A program made the translations under genes and the position numbers. 64,000 nt of DNA from Mycobacterium montefiorense. GTDB lineage: Bacteria > Actinomycetota > Actinomycetes > Mycobacteriales > Mycobacteriaceae. Position 1 is the stretch's first letter. Every line of letters begins with the position of its first letter. The notes under the pieces were generated by a model. The model saw only the letters and a list, made by a program, of their open reading frames with translations. It searched no databases and was not told where the DNA came from. Shown here one piece after another: positions 36,929 to 46,376 of this stretch. Where the stretch lies: NCBI RefSeq assembly GCF_003112775.1, contig NZ_BFCH01000017.1:62001-126000 (forward strand). Direction: 5' to 3'.

Positions 36929-38017
36929 TCACCACGGCGCGCTTGGCATCACGGTACTTGGTTTGCCGTAGCGCGGTTCCACCGATGCACCTCGCTTTGC
37001 GTAGGTACCAGGCGTGCAAGGAACCGGCGAGTGCCAGGTCTCGGTACCGGGCACTACGGCCATCGTGGTTCCCGACATCGAAGCGGATCGGGCGCCGCCG
37101 GTAAGTGCCGTCCATGACGGCGGGACAGCCAGATGCCCAACCTTTGCGGCGTGGCCGACGCCAGCCTGCACCGCGGTTGACGATGCTGAGCTGAGAGTTG
37201 GTGCACCTACCATGCCTGCCGCCGCGGCTGGGCCATTCGCGGCGACCGCGGCGGCAGGCTTTATAGCATTACCCAATTGACCAAAATTAATAAACGGATT
37301 CATCAAGTTTGAGGCCAACGAGGAGGCGTCGTTATTCGCAGATATCGTGTTGTAGCCGAATCGCGCAAAATCAAGAGGGTCGGGAACCGAAGGCGCCTGG
37401 GGTGCCGCAAGTTTTTGCAGAGCCCGCGCTATTAACATTTGAGAATGCGGTTCTTGCGACCTGGCTGCGCGAGCAACAGAATTTCCATCGCGATTAGGTG
37501 TCTCTTGCGGTGGAACAAAGGGATCCAGCCTAGCTGCTAATGACGAAGCACCCGCGTAGGTATACATGGCCTCGGCATCACACGCCCACATCTCGGCATA
37601 TTCGGTCTCAGCAACGGCAATAGCAGGCATGTTTTGGCCGAAAATGTTAGTTCCGTTGAGCAGCATCAGATCCTGACGATTAGCCGCTATCAACGGGGGG
37701 GCGACACTCGCAGCGCGCGCAAGCTCGTATGCTGCGGCCGCCGCCTTGGCTTGGCAGGCAGAGCGTGCGGCCTGGTCAGCCGTCATCGCCAGCCAACTCG
37801 CGACAGTACTTGCGGCATGAAGCATGGATGCTGATGCAGCGCCCCTCCAGTGCATCCCGACAAGGTTCAGCGCCACCGATTCGTAGGCATCGGCCGCCAC
37901 CCTGAGTTCGGCCGCAATTTCGTCCCAGCTACACGCGGCCGTCAGCAAGCAGCTACACCCCGGCCCGCTGTAAATTCGAGATGAATTAATTTCAGGCGGC
38001 AACATCGCATAGTCCAT
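36929..38017 (-). CDS. PPE-family protein (SVP subgroup) without a PE partner
   Basis: 362 residues. The N-terminus MDYAMLPPEINSSRIYSGPG carries the Pro-Pro-Glu motif at 7-9. HWRGAASASML contains the conserved W-x-G turn of the PPE helical domain. The C-terminal part has GHLAVPPSW, a form of the G-x-x-S-V-P-x-x-W motif of the PPE-SVP group, and ends in RYGKPSTVM-type residues as full-length members do. PPE proteins are exported by ESX type VII systems, normally as a pair with PE. No PE gene or ESX gene is adjacent. The surrounding DNA is lower in GC. Confidence 0.88.
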   Translation of the reverse strand: MDYAMLPPEINSSRIYSGPGCSCLLTAACSWDEIAAELRVAADAYESVALNLVGMHWRGAASASMLHAASTVASWLAMTADQAARSACQAKAAAAAYELARAASVAPPLIAANRQDLMLLNGTNIFGQNMPAIAVAETEYAEMWACDAEAMYTYAGASSLAARLDPFVPPQETPNRDGNSVARAARSQEPHSQMLIARALQKLAAPQAPSVPDPLDFARFGYNTISANNDASSLASNLMNPFINFGQLGNAIKPAAAVAANGPAAAAGMVGAPTLSSASSTAVQAGVGHAAKVGHLAVPPSWTALTGGARSASMSGTTMAVVPGTETWHSPVPCTPGTYAKRGASVEPRYGKPSTVMPSAPW

Positions 38018-38566
38018 TTTCGGTTCGCCCCCCCACTCGCATTAATAATTTCGTCTAGCCACTACGAAATCAACCGTGTGAAAACACTTCCGCGCTGCAT
38101 TTCATCGGCGTAGCCCTGAGGTACGTCCCTTATGGAGTGGATACTTGGGCTAAATCGTAGATCGACAGCCGAACAAGTCAAATGCGATTTATGATTGGAT
38201 TCATTACTAATCAGATCGATTCGCCCGGCTACGACTCCGAGGGTTTAAGCACTGCCCGGGCAGGATTCGGGAATGCCTAGCCCAGCTGTGTTCGACGTCG
38301 TCGCACTATCTCGAGCGCTGGCTCGCTCGTTGAACACGTTGCGATGATGCGGCTGCCGCGTCTTGCATTGGTTGGACATGCGCCGAGTTTGGCCGTCCCA
38401 ATCACACGGGCGTCGTCATGCCCGTAATGCGGCGAATTTCTATGCAGCAGAAGTATTGCGCCGCAGTTGTATACAGGCCGCCGGACTTGGTCACGGTTGG
38501 CACCGAGCCGACAGCTCAGCGATCTCGTTCTATGGTGAAGCGCCGCAACGGAAGACGTCGCCGGAA
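38018..38566. other. 549-bp gene-poor stretch upstream of the PPE gene
   Basis: Lower GC than average, with several short frames (for example 38363-38602) whose translations show no domain, signal or family resemblance. No transposase remnant, tRNA or clear hairpin was found. The part next to 38017 must hold the PPE promoter. Confidence 0.4.
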
Positions 38567-38947
38567 TCAGTACGGCGACGACTGTTGGGCCAGATTCAGT
38601 AGGGCATAAGCCGCGCAGAGGAGGAAGTTGAGTGCGAGCAAGGTCATGCCTGCGATCAGCAGCGATCGCCCCCCCTCGCGCCGCATCTGCTTGTACTTCG
38701 CGCTACGGGCTTCACGGTCAATTTCGGCGGCGATCAACGCGAACCGGACGTCCGCCTCTTCCCTGGCTAGACAAGGTGCACCGGCCAGCATCGCCCTGAG
38801 TCGGTCCGGCGACGTTTCAACGCCGACACGCGCGAAGCGGTGGCATAGTCGCCGCGCGCGCCGGCGGCCAAGAACCTCACCGTTCATGTCCAACTGATGC
38901 GACAGACGCCCTCGCTCATTCCCCCACGGACTCGGCCGGTTCGTCAT
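38567..38947 (-). CDS. small membrane-anchored protein, paralogue of the one at 24088-24465
   Basis: About 126 residues from ATG 38947 (the frame extends upstream to 39001). It shares with the 24-kb gene the blocks G.RRARRLC..FA.VGV.T.P.RL..MLAG, FALIA..I.R..R.AK and a C-terminal membrane segment (LLIAGMTLLALNFLLCAAYALLNLAQQ). The function is unknown. The ends of both proteins are equally short after the membrane segment. The sequence divergence shows that the duplication is old. It lies alone in the accessory stretch. Confidence 0.6.
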   Translation of the reverse strand: MTNRPSPWGNERGRLSHQLDMNGEVLGRRRARRLCHRFARVGVETSPDRLRAMLAGAPCLAREEADVRFALIAAEIDREARSAKYKQMRREGGRSLLIAGMTLLALNFLLCAAYALLNLAQQSSPY

Positions 38948-39356
38948 AAGCCGGAGCCTAATTCGTTGGCGCGAGGTTTCGGGTAGCCGCGCGGCTACCA
39001 CCCTGGGTAACTAGGTAACCCACGACACAGTTGCTCGGTGGGTTCGGCGAAGCAGTTTGCGAGTTCCACACTCGCTCAATAGACAGATCCATTGCTGGGC
39101 TCCTGGATTGTCGTCCGGTCGAGGTACTGAACGGATCTTTACATCCGCCCGGAACGAGGTCCAATCCGAATTCGTGATGCGCGATATCCGGATTGATGAT
39201 GCTGTAGCCCAGCCACTTTGGGAACCCGCGGGGCACTGGTGGGTAGTGCTTTGCGGAGCCGTTAATTTCGCGGACACCCCGCGGAGATGCCTCGCCTAAT
39301 CTTCGCGGACCATAGGCCGTGTATGAGCCAGAATCCGAAGCGGTCAAGCCGCTGCG
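38948..39356. other. 409-bp non-coding or remnant region with leader-module copy
   Basis: No supported gene. It contains the leader-module copy at 39086-39220. On the minus strand an ATG (39092) opens a 44-codon frame ending at 38958-38960, with no homology to anything recognised. A longer minus-strand frame (38958-39347) exists but runs through the module and is probably fortuitous. Confidence 0.4.
39086..39220 (-). repeat. copy 2 of a repeated leader module
   Basis: This block and 47714-47850 share, in order and spacing, GATCCATTG, CTCC.GGA.TGTCG, GGTCGA.GT, AACGGATCTT, GGTCCAAT, GAATTCGTGATG and TTGATGAT (plus-strand sense). Both end at an ATG on the minus strand. In one frame both encode an SII...AHHEF.LD segment. 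It may be a promoter with leader peptide; here the downstream frame is a short unknown ORF. Confidence 0.6.
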
Positions 39357-39944
39357 TTAGCGCTTGCGCTTCAAGGACTTGACGATGATTTGCGTGGTCA
39401 ATTCGGCACGCCGACGCGAATACTGCCGCGCGTTCGACAGGATTGGATAGACCACGCCACCGACAATCGCATCGGCCGCCGACTCGGCGGTGTCCGAGTC
39501 GATGCCGTCGGCCAGCAGCCTGGTGCGGACACTGTCGTGCAGCGGCAAACTAAATCCGGCACGCAACTTGACCGCGGTCTCCTCGTGCTCCATGCCGGCG
39601 ACAGTCAACGTTCGCAGCATCGCCGAGCCGCGCTCCGTGGTCAGGGTTGCGGTGAGCTTGCCTACCCACCCCAGTAAGTCGGCGGCCAGGTCGTCGGCGT
39701 GATCGACCGACGCGAGAATCTTGTCGGCGTCTTCGAGCATGACGTCGGCGACGAGGGCGGGGCGGCTGGGCCACCACCGGTAAATCGTCTGTTTTCCCAC
39801 GCCGGCACGTGCTGCGACCGCCTCGATCGTCAACCCGTCGAATCCGCGCTCGAGAAGCAGTTCGCGGGTGGCGGTGACGATCGCCGTACGCGACTTCTCG
39901 CTGCGTCGCCGCGGCGTGCTCGCGTGGGTGAGATCGCTTGGCAT
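39357..39944 (-). CDS. TetR-family regulator of the catabolic region
   Basis: 195 residues. The HTH ([45 protein letters not shown]) is of the common TetR type with the IYRWW variant. The C-terminal domain is of the TetR_C_11-like kind ([14 protein letters not shown]). ATG 39944 has GAGGATC upstream. It is divergent from the tandem acyl-CoA dehydrogenase, and the shared gap contains a palindrome that recurs at 60310. It probably represses the catabolic genes until a CoA ester or related ligand binds (inference). Confidence 0.82.
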   Translation of the reverse strand: MPSDLTHASTPRRRSEKSRTAIVTATRELLLERGFDGLTIEAVAARAGVGKQTIYRWWPSRPALVADVMLEDADKILASVDHADDLAADLLGWVGKLTATLTTERGSAMLRTLTVAGMEHEETAVKLRAGFSLPLHDSVRTRLLADGIDSDTAESAADAIVGGVVYPILSNARQYSRRRAELTTQIIVKSLKRKR

Positions 39945-40042
39945 CTGGTGATCCTCGTCTCTGTGGTCCCTCGCCGTCGTCGCCGCTGGCAGCGGGGACC
40001 GGGGTCGCTTTACATAGCTCGACCCGCCCCGGTAATCTTCCA

Positions 40043-40064
40043 CAAGACGAGACGGTTCGTCTTG
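40043..40064. promoter_or_regulatory. TetR operator, copy 1
   Basis: CAAGACGA (40043-40050), a 6-bp centre GACGGT, and TCGTCTTG (40057-40064): the 8-bp arms are perfectly complementary. It lies midway between the TetR and acyl-CoA dehydrogenase starts. A copy that differs at 3 of 22 positions lies at 60310-60331. Confidence 0.65.
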
Positions 40065-40127
40065 TAAGACGGAAGGATATCAGCCGGTGCGGCCGAAGCC
40101 CATGTTCGCCACAGCGCGGCCCCGGTC

Positions 40128-42353
40128 ATGACGCTGGGGTTGACGCCGGAGCAGCAGGATCTCAGCGAAGCCGTCGGACAGTTCGCCGGCCGCCACGCCC
40201 CGATCGCCGCAACACGCGAAGACTTCGATGCCCTGGCCATCGGTCAGCTCCCCAAATGGTGGGACGCGTTGGTCACCAACGGCTTTCATGCAGTCCATCT
40301 GCCCGAACACCTCGGCGGCCAGGGTGGTCGGCTGATAGATGCCGCATGCGTGCTCGAGTCGGCGGCCAAAGCGCTGTTGCCGGGACCGCTACTTCCGACC
40401 GTGATCACCGGAGCCGTTGCGCTGCTGGCCGATCCGACACCGATCGCCGAGTCACTGCTGCGAGAGCTGGCGTCCGGGGTGCCCGCCGCGGTCGTTCTAC
40501 CCGACGACGCAGACTTCCACGCACACCGTGACGGTCAGCGTTTTCTGGTCACGGGCAGCTCGACGGTCACCGCTGGCGCCTGCGCGGCTGGGGTCATCCT
40601 GGTCGGTGCTCACGCCGAGGGCGGCGAGATCATCTGGGTGCCGGTGGACACCGGATCGCCCACTGCCGTGGTCGAATCCGTCCATGGCACCGACCTGGTA
40701 GCCGACGTCGCAACACTGCGGCTCACCGACCATCTCGCGCACGAGTCTGGCATTCTCACCGGAATAGACCCGGACCGTGCGGCATGTGTCGTGGTGAGTC
40801 TGGTGGCCAGCACGACGGCCGGCATCGCACAGTGGTGCGTCGACGTGGTGACCGCACACCTGCGCACGCGAGAGCAGTTCGGCAAGGTGATCGGGACCTT
40901 CCAGGCTCTGCAGCACAGTGCGGCGATGCTGTTGGTCAACAGCGAGTTGGCCACCGCGGCGGCCTGGGACGCGGTACGGGCGGTCGACGAATCGGTCGAT
41001 CAACATCGCCTCGCCGCGGCCGGGGCGGCGGCGATCGCGGTCTCGCCGATCCCGGACCTGGTGCTCGACGCCCTGACGATGCTCGGCGCCATCGGTTTCA
41101 CTTGGGAACACGACGTGCATCTGTACTGGCGGCGGGCCATCAGCCTGGCGGGTTCGATCGGTCCGGCGAATCGCTGGGCGCGGCGGCTGGGCGAGATGAC
41201 GTGCACCCAGACGCGCGACATGTCGGTGAATCTCGGCGACGCCGAGGCGGAATTCCGTTCCTGGGTCGCCGAAAAACTGGATGCGGCCCTGCAGCTGCGC
41301 AATGACACGCCCGCACCGCACGGCGACTATCCGGACCAAGCATCCGGGCCGCAGCGCACGTTGATCGCCGACGCCGGTCTGATGGCCCCGCACTGGCCGG
41401 CGCCGTGGGGCGTCGATGCGGGTCCGTTGAAACAGCTCATCATCGACGAGGAGTTCGCCAAGCGACCCGCGCTGGTTCGGCTGTCGCTGAACATCGCCGA
41501 GTGGATCCTGCCCTCGGTGCTGGCAGCCGCGCCAAAAGGGTTGCAGGAGGCACTGATTCCGCCGACACAGCGCGGGGACATCCATTGGTGCCAGCTGTTC
41601 AGTGAGCCGGGAGCCGGCTCGGACCTCGCATCGCTGGCCACCAGGGCGACCAAGGTCGACGGTGGCTGGCGGATCAACGGCCACAAGATCTGGACGTCGT
41701 TGGCGCAGTATGCCGACCTGGGCGCGTTGCTGGCCCGGACCGACCCCGAAGCCAGCAAGCACCGCGGCATCGGTTACTTCATCGTCGACATGCGATCGCC
41801 CGGCATCGAGATCCAGCCGATCAAGACGGCGACCGGTCAGGCGCATTTCAACGAGGTCTTCCTTAACGACGTCTTCATCCCCGACGAGATGCTGCTGGGC
41901 GGCCCCACCGACGGCTGGGGCCTGGCGATCGCGACCATGGCCGAAGAGCGTTCGGCCATCAGCGGATACGTAAAGTTCGACCGCGCGGTCGCGATCCGTC
42001 AGCTGGCGGCGCAACCCGGACCCGATCGTGACGACGCGCTGCGCGAGCTGGGCGAGCTCGACGCCTACACCAACGCGATCAGGGCGCTCGGAGTGCGGGA
42101 AACCATTCGATTGCTCGACGGGCAGGCGTCCGGTCCGGCGTCGAGCATCGCGAAGGTAGCGATGAACGTGCTGCTGCGGCGAACCTTCCAGGCCACACTC
42201 CAGCTGACCGGTCAGGTGGCGATGGTCGATGACCCCGACGCCGCGGTCGTGGAGCCCTATCTGCATCTGCCGGCCGAGTTGATCGGTGGCGGGACACGGG
42301 AGATTCAGCTGAACATCATCGCGCAGATGATCCTCGGTTTACCACGGAAATAA
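40128..42353 (+). CDS. tandem (two-domain) acyl-CoA dehydrogenase, FadE34-like
   Basis: 741 residues made of two acyl-CoA dehydrogenase halves, about 1-360 and 380-741, as in FadE34 of M. tuberculosis. The first half starts LTPEQQDLSEAVGQFAGRH and includes LRTREQFGKVIGTFQALQH. The second half has CQLFSEPGAGSDLASLATRA, NGHKIWTSLAQYADLGALLARTD and GGGTREIQLNIIAQMILGLPRK. FadE34 itself acts on a bulky cholesterol side-chain CoA. A bulky-ring CoA substrate is therefore plausible, but the compound is unknown. It leads the plus-strand operon 40128-43991. Confidence 0.87.
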   Translation: MTLGLTPEQQDLSEAVGQFAGRHAPIAATREDFDALAIGQLPKWWDALVTNGFHAVHLPEHLGGQGGRLIDAACVLESAAKALLPGPLLPTVITGAVALLADPTPIAESLLRELASGVPAAVVLPDDADFHAHRDGQRFLVTGSSTVTAGACAAGVILVGAHAEGGEIIWVPVDTGSPTAVVESVHGTDLVADVATLRLTDHLAHESGILTGIDPDRAACVVVSLVASTTAGIAQWCVDVVTAHLRTREQFGKVIGTFQALQHSAAMLLVNSELATAAAWDAVRAVDESVDQHRLAAAGAAAIAVSPIPDLVLDALTMLGAIGFTWEHDVHLYWRRAISLAGSIGPANRWARRLGEMTCTQTRDMSVNLGDAEAEFRSWVAEKLDAALQLRNDTPAPHGDYPDQASGPQRTLIADAGLMAPHWPAPWGVDAGPLKQLIIDEEFAKRPALVRLSLNIAEWILPSVLAAAPKGLQEALIPPTQRGDIHWCQLFSEPGAGSDLASLATRATKVDGGWRINGHKIWTSLAQYADLGALLARTDPEASKHRGIGYFIVDMRSPGIEIQPIKTATGQAHFNEVFLNDVFIPDEMLLGGPTDGWGLAIATMAEERSAISGYVKFDRAVAIRQLAAQPGPDRDDALRELGELDAYTNAIRALGVRETIRLLDGQASGPASSIAKVAMNVLLRRTFQATLQLTGQVAMVDDPDAAVVEPYLHLPAELIGGGTREIQLNIIAQMILGLPRK

Positions 42354-42362
42354 GGACACGGC

Positions 42363-43571
42363 ATGGGATTACGTGGCGAAGCCGCGATCGTCGGGTATGT
42401 CGAGCTGCCACCTGAGCGGCTGAACAAGGCCTCACCCGCACCCTTCGTCCTCGAGCAATGGGCGGAACTATCCGCCGCGGCACTCGACGATGCGGGACTG
42501 TCGGGGGACGTGGTCAACGGGATCGTCGCCTCCCATCTTGCCGAGTCGGAGATCTTCGTCCCCTCCACAATTGCCGAATACCTCGGCGTAGGAGCACGAT
42601 TCGCCGAGCACGTGGATCTCGGCGGAGCCAGCGCCGCCGCCATGGTGTGGCGCGCTGCGGCCGCGGTCGAACTCGGCATCTGTGATGCCGTGCTGTGTGC
42701 ACTGCCGGCGCGCTACATCACGCCGTCGTCCAAACGGAAGCCCAGACCGATGGTGGACGCGATGTTCTTCGGCTCGTCAAGCAACCAATACGGCTCTCCG
42801 CAAGCAGAATTCGAGATCCCCTACGGAAACCTCGGCCAGAACGGGCCGTACGGCCAGGTGGCTCAGCGTTATGCGGCGATCTACGGATACGACGAGCGGG
42901 CGATGGCCAAGATCGTCGTCGATACCCGCACCAATGCCAATCACACCGACGGTGCGATCTGGAAGGACAAGCCACTGTCCGTCGAGGACGTACTTGCCAG
43001 CCCGGTGATCGCCGACCCGCTGCACATGCTCGAGATCGTCATGCCTTGCGTCGGGGGCGCCGCGGTCGTCGTCGCCAACGCCGACATCGCCAAGCATTCG
43101 CGCAATCGTCCGGTGTGGATCAAGGGATTTGGCGAACACGTGCCGTTCAAGACACCCACCTATGCCGAGGATCTGCTGTCGACTCCGATCGCGGCGGCCG
43201 CCGATACCGCCTTCGCTATGACGGATTTGACCCGCGCGCAGATGGACATGGTGTCGATCTACGACTGCTACACAATCACCGTGCTGCTGTCGCTGGAGGA
43301 CGCGGGCTTCTGCGAAAAGGGCACCGGGATGGAGTTCGTCGCGAACCACGACCTGACCTTCCGGGGCGATTTCCCGCTCAACACCGCCGGCGGTCAGCTC
43401 GGCTTCGGCCAAGCGGGATTGGCCGGCGGTATGCACCACGTCTGCGATGCCACCCGCCAGATCATGGGACGTGCCGGCGCGGCACAGGTTGCGGACTGCA
43501 ACCGTGCTTTCGTGTCGGGCAATGGCGGAATCCTTTCCGAGCAGACGACGCTCATCCTGCAGGGAGACTGA
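42363..43571 (+). CDS. SCP2-type thiolase (lipid-transfer/Ltp family) 1
   Basis: 402 residues. It begins LRGEAAIVGYVELPPERL. It has AAAMVWRAAAAVELGICDAVLCALPARY in the first thiolase half and YDCYTITVLLSLEDAGFCEKGTG, NTAGGQLGFGQAGLAGGMHHVCDATRQIMGRAG and NGGILSEQTTLIL in the second. This is the thiolase fold of Ltp proteins, which act as retro-aldolases or thiolases on steroid-type CoA esters. In this class the enzyme works in complex with a DUF35 protein, which is encoded next. Confidence 0.85.
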   Translation: MGLRGEAAIVGYVELPPERLNKASPAPFVLEQWAELSAAALDDAGLSGDVVNGIVASHLAESEIFVPSTIAEYLGVGARFAEHVDLGGASAAAMVWRAAAAVELGICDAVLCALPARYITPSSKRKPRPMVDAMFFGSSSNQYGSPQAEFEIPYGNLGQNGPYGQVAQRYAAIYGYDERAMAKIVVDTRTNANHTDGAIWKDKPLSVEDVLASPVIADPLHMLEIVMPCVGGAAVVVANADIAKHSRNRPVWIKGFGEHVPFKTPTYAEDLLSTPIAAAADTAFAMTDLTRAQMDMVSIYDCYTITVLLSLEDAGFCEKGTGMEFVANHDLTFRGDFPLNTAGGQLGFGQAGLAGGMHHVCDATRQIMGRAGAAQVADCNRAFVSGNGGILSEQTTLILQGD

Positions 43572-43577
43572 GGACAC

Positions 43578-43991
43578 ATGGTAAGTTTCGATCGTCCGAT
43601 GCCTGTCAAAACGCCTACCACCGCACCATTTTGGGATGCGCTGGCCCAGCACCGCATTGTGATTCAGTACTCGCCGTCGTCAGAGGCGTATGTGTTCTAT
43701 CCGCGGATACGTGCGCCACGCACGCTGGCTGATGACCTGGAATGGCGCGAGATATCCGGTATGGGCACGTTGTATTCCTTTACCGTGGCGCACCGTCCCG
43801 TCAGCCCGCATTTTGCCGACGCCGTACCGCAACTGCTCGCCATCGTCGAATGGGATGAGGGACCAAGGTTTTCCACCGAAATGGTCAATGTCGAACAGGC
43901 CGACCTCAGCGTCGGTATGCGGGTGCGGCCGGTGTTCTTCGACTATCCCGAACACGACGTCACGATGTTGCGCTACGAGCCGGCGGACTAG
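43578..43991 (+). CDS. DUF35 OB-fold partner of thiolase 1, without its zinc cysteines
   Basis: 137 residues. The OB-fold part matches the family (GTLYSFTVAHRPVSPHFADAVPQLLAIVEWDEGPRFSTEMV). DUF35 proteins normally begin with a rubredoxin-like zinc ribbon (C-x2-C...C-x2-C), as in the second copy at 55921. In this protein the corresponding stretch reads IQYSPSSEAYVFYPRIRAP, with no cysteine at all. It is 6 bp behind thiolase 1, so it is very likely its partner subunit. The loss of zinc may be tolerated because the OB fold makes the main contact. Confidence 0.78.
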   Translation: MVSFDRPMPVKTPTTAPFWDALAQHRIVIQYSPSSEAYVFYPRIRAPRTLADDLEWREISGMGTLYSFTVAHRPVSPHFADAVPQLLAIVEWDEGPRFSTEMVNVEQADLSVGMRVRPVFFDYPEHDVTMLRYEPAD

Positions 43992-44034
43992 GCGCGGCGA
44001 ACGTCCGGCCAGCTGCACGCTCGGCAGATCGCCG

Positions 44035-45207
44035 TTACTTGAGTTGTTCGGTCGGAACGTGGTAGCGCTCCTGGTAGGCGCGCACTCGTTCACGCACCTC
44101 GTCGGCATCTAAGCCGGTGTCCGACCAGGTGTAGCGGCCGTGGCCGCCGTCACCGGGATGGGCGGCTAAAAAGTCGCGCATCTTCTGCTCGGCTTCGGGC
44201 CGCAGTTCGCGGCCCAGCTTCTGGTAGATGTCGGCGATGGTGTGCAGGGGATCCTTCATGAAATCCGTGAACTGCACGTCGATTATCCGGCCGTCCGGGA
44301 CTACGCCCTTGTCGCGCAGCGCGATCCCGCGATCGAGGCCGACGACGATTTCCTCGTACGACTGTGCCGCGCACTCGGCGATGTTCGTCTCGTCGCTGCC
44401 CATCCGCCGCAAGTGATTGGTCAGCGCGGCGATCGACGAGATGACATTGAGCGGATCGCGGTGCGTCTGCACCACCAACGCGTCGGGGTATTCGGCCAGC
44501 AACTTATCCAGCTGCCACAGATGGGCCGGCGACTTCAGCAGCCACTGTCCTTGGACACCAGATTGCAGATGCTGCAAGAAGATTCGATGGAAGCGGTAGG
44601 CGCCGGTGTGGTCGGCGTCGTACATCAGCCAGCGGGAGTAGCTCGGCAGACGGTACTGCACCGAGAAGATCATGCTGGTGAATTCACTGGCCGTGATGCG
44701 AACACACTCCTGGCCGACGAGGGCGCCCATCGGATGAAATTTCAGGAAGCCGGGAATGATCTGCTCGGACATTTCGATGGTGGCCTGCGTCTGTGCGATA
44801 CGCGGATCGGTCTGATAGGTCTCGGGCTGCGGGACCGGGCATGGTGCGTCGACCTCCCACGTCAACGGTGCCCGCAGTTCGGGATCCTGGGCCAGCAGGT
44901 CAAAGATGATCGTCGTCCCGGTGCGGGGTTGACCGACGATGAAGATCGGCGAAGTGATTGGCTTGTCCCCGATTTCGGGGTGCTCCTTGCGCCACGCGGT
45001 CACGCCGAGCCGGCTGGTCAGGGCGCGGATCATGTCGAGGTGAGCGACCTCCACGCCGATCGCCGATAGCCGCGCCTCGTTGATCAGGCCGTCGGCGACC
45101 CGCTCCAGTCCGGGCTGCCAGCCGTCCTCGCCGAAGTCGTCGCTGCCGGCCTGGTCGCAGGCGGCAGCGATAACGTTCTCCGGGGCGAAGCGCTCCTGCA
45201 GCGTCAT
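44035..45207 (-). CDS. sulfotransferase-family protein
   Basis: 390 residues. FIVGQPRTGTTIIFDLLAQDPELRAP is the 5'-phosphosulfate-binding P-loop-like motif of PAPS-dependent sulfotransferases. QGQWLLKSPAHLWQLDKLLAEYPDALVVQTHRDPLNVISS holds the lysine-serine and 3'-phosphate segment. Such mycobacterial proteins put sulfate on lipids or sterol-like hydroxyls. The start ATG 45207 overlaps the upstream DUF1214 gene's stop (ATGA), so both are coupled. The long frame running further upstream to 45660 is spurious. Confidence 0.85.
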   Translation of the reverse strand: MTLQERFAPENVIAAACDQAGSDDFGEDGWQPGLERVADGLINEARLSAIGVEVAHLDMIRALTSRLGVTAWRKEHPEIGDKPITSPIFIVGQPRTGTTIIFDLLAQDPELRAPLTWEVDAPCPVPQPETYQTDPRIAQTQATIEMSEQIIPGFLKFHPMGALVGQECVRITASEFTSMIFSVQYRLPSYSRWLMYDADHTGAYRFHRIFLQHLQSGVQGQWLLKSPAHLWQLDKLLAEYPDALVVQTHRDPLNVISSIAALTNHLRRMGSDETNIAECAAQSYEEIVVGLDRGIALRDKGVVPDGRIIDVQFTDFMKDPLHTIADIYQKLGRELRPEAEQKMRDFLAAHPGDGGHGRYTWSDTGLDADEVRERVRAYQERYHVPTEQLK

Positions 45208-46307
45208 GCCTGTGCCTGGGCGTCGCGCACCCAAACCTTCACGTCGGGTGCGGTGGGGTTGTCCAGCCAGCGCAGGACCACGAATCCGCGATGGCGGCCA
45301 CCGGTATCGAGCCAATGCCCAAACCCGAAGTCTTGTGCGGAGATCGCGATGCGCACCCGCCCGTCGGCGTCTGGCCGCACTCCGCGATTGGTCACCGAAC
45401 TGTGCCGGCGGCGCGGCTCGTTGCACTCGTGCCAGACGCTTTCCAGCGTGACGTTCCAATACCGGGTGTCGGGCGGCTCGATGTCGAGCACCAGCGCCTG
45501 GCCGGGATCGAGCCGGTAGGTGCCCATCATGTACAGGTTGTCCGGTGTGGTGTCGGCCGCCCCGAGGTCGGCGGCCTCGGCCGTCAGCAGCGTGTTCGGC
45601 TGCTGCAACAGCTCCGGCTTGATGGTGCGGTGCAGCGTGGTGAGCTTCATCAGCGACCACGCCATCGCGGTGAATTGCTCGGCCAGTTCGCCATCGGACA
45701 GCGGGGTCACCGGATCGGGGTTGAGCGCCTCGATCCGGATGGTCGCCAGCTGTTCGGAGTTGCGATCACCGATGTACTCCCGGACGACCACCGACGACGC
45801 GTCATCGGGGATCTGTATCCACTGCACGTCGCCGAGGTCGGCGGGCTCGTCGGCCGAGAGCACCAGCGTGAACTCACCGGAATTCAGGTCCAGGTTCGTG
45901 TCGCCGAGGTAGTTGGACATCCGCCGCGGAGTCAGGCCGGTGCCGGCCAGGATCTGGAACCCCAGGTAAGCCGTCGTGCCGCGGGTACCGGTGATCCGAT
46001 AGCGCCGATCGCCGCGGATCATCGCCAGGAAGTAATTGCCGTCGGGATTGGGCCCGCCGATCATCCGGGTGTCCGAACACATATCGAAGAAGGCCGGGCG
46101 GGCAGTGTCGGCCTCGACTGCCATCTGTGAGCACAGCGACGACACCCGGGCGATGACCCGCAGTCCTTCGAGCAGCTCGCGTTCGGATTCGGCGTCCTCG
46201 GTCACGATCTTGGTGACGTCGGTGATCATTTGCTGAAAGAACTGCCACGCGGCCCGCGCTTGCGGGGCTACCTGATCGGCCAACCCCGACGCCAATGCAT
46301 GAGACAT
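45204..46307 (-). CDS. DUF1214-containing protein of unknown function
   Basis: 367 residues. The C-terminal third (GTYRLDPGQALVLDIEPPDTRYWNVTLESVWHE ... GHWLDTGGRHRGFVVLRW) resembles the DUF1214 beta-sandwich found in bacterial proteins linked to degradation clusters. The middle part includes GGPNPDGNYFLAMIRGDRRYRITGTRGTTAYLGFQ. There is no signal peptide or membrane segment. It is translationally coupled to the sulfotransferase, which suggests action on the same compound. Enzymatic activity unknown. Confidence 0.75.
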   Translation of the reverse strand: MSHALASGLADQVAPQARAAWQFFQQMITDVTKIVTEDAESERELLEGLRVIARVSSLCSQMAVEADTARPAFFDMCSDTRMIGGPNPDGNYFLAMIRGDRRYRITGTRGTTAYLGFQILAGTGLTPRRMSNYLGDTNLDLNSGEFTLVLSADEPADLGDVQWIQIPDDASSVVVREYIGDRNSEQLATIRIEALNPDPVTPLSDGELAEQFTAMAWSLMKLTTLHRTIKPELLQQPNTLLTAEAADLGAADTTPDNLYMMGTYRLDPGQALVLDIEPPDTRYWNVTLESVWHECNEPRRRHSSVTNRGVRPDADGRVRIAISAQDFGFGHWLDTGGRHRGFVVLRWLDNPTAPDVKVWVRDAQAQA

Positions 46308-46376
46308 AGTCTCATGTTAAGCCAATGGGCGGCGTTCTGAACAGTGATTCGCCGGAATAACGCCCACGAAGGCGGA

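Noticed and set aside
38363..38609. Overlapping plus-strand ORFs of 63-79 codons
   Set aside because: No ribosome-binding site, domain or conserved feature. They occur in a gene-poor stretch and are best explained by chance.
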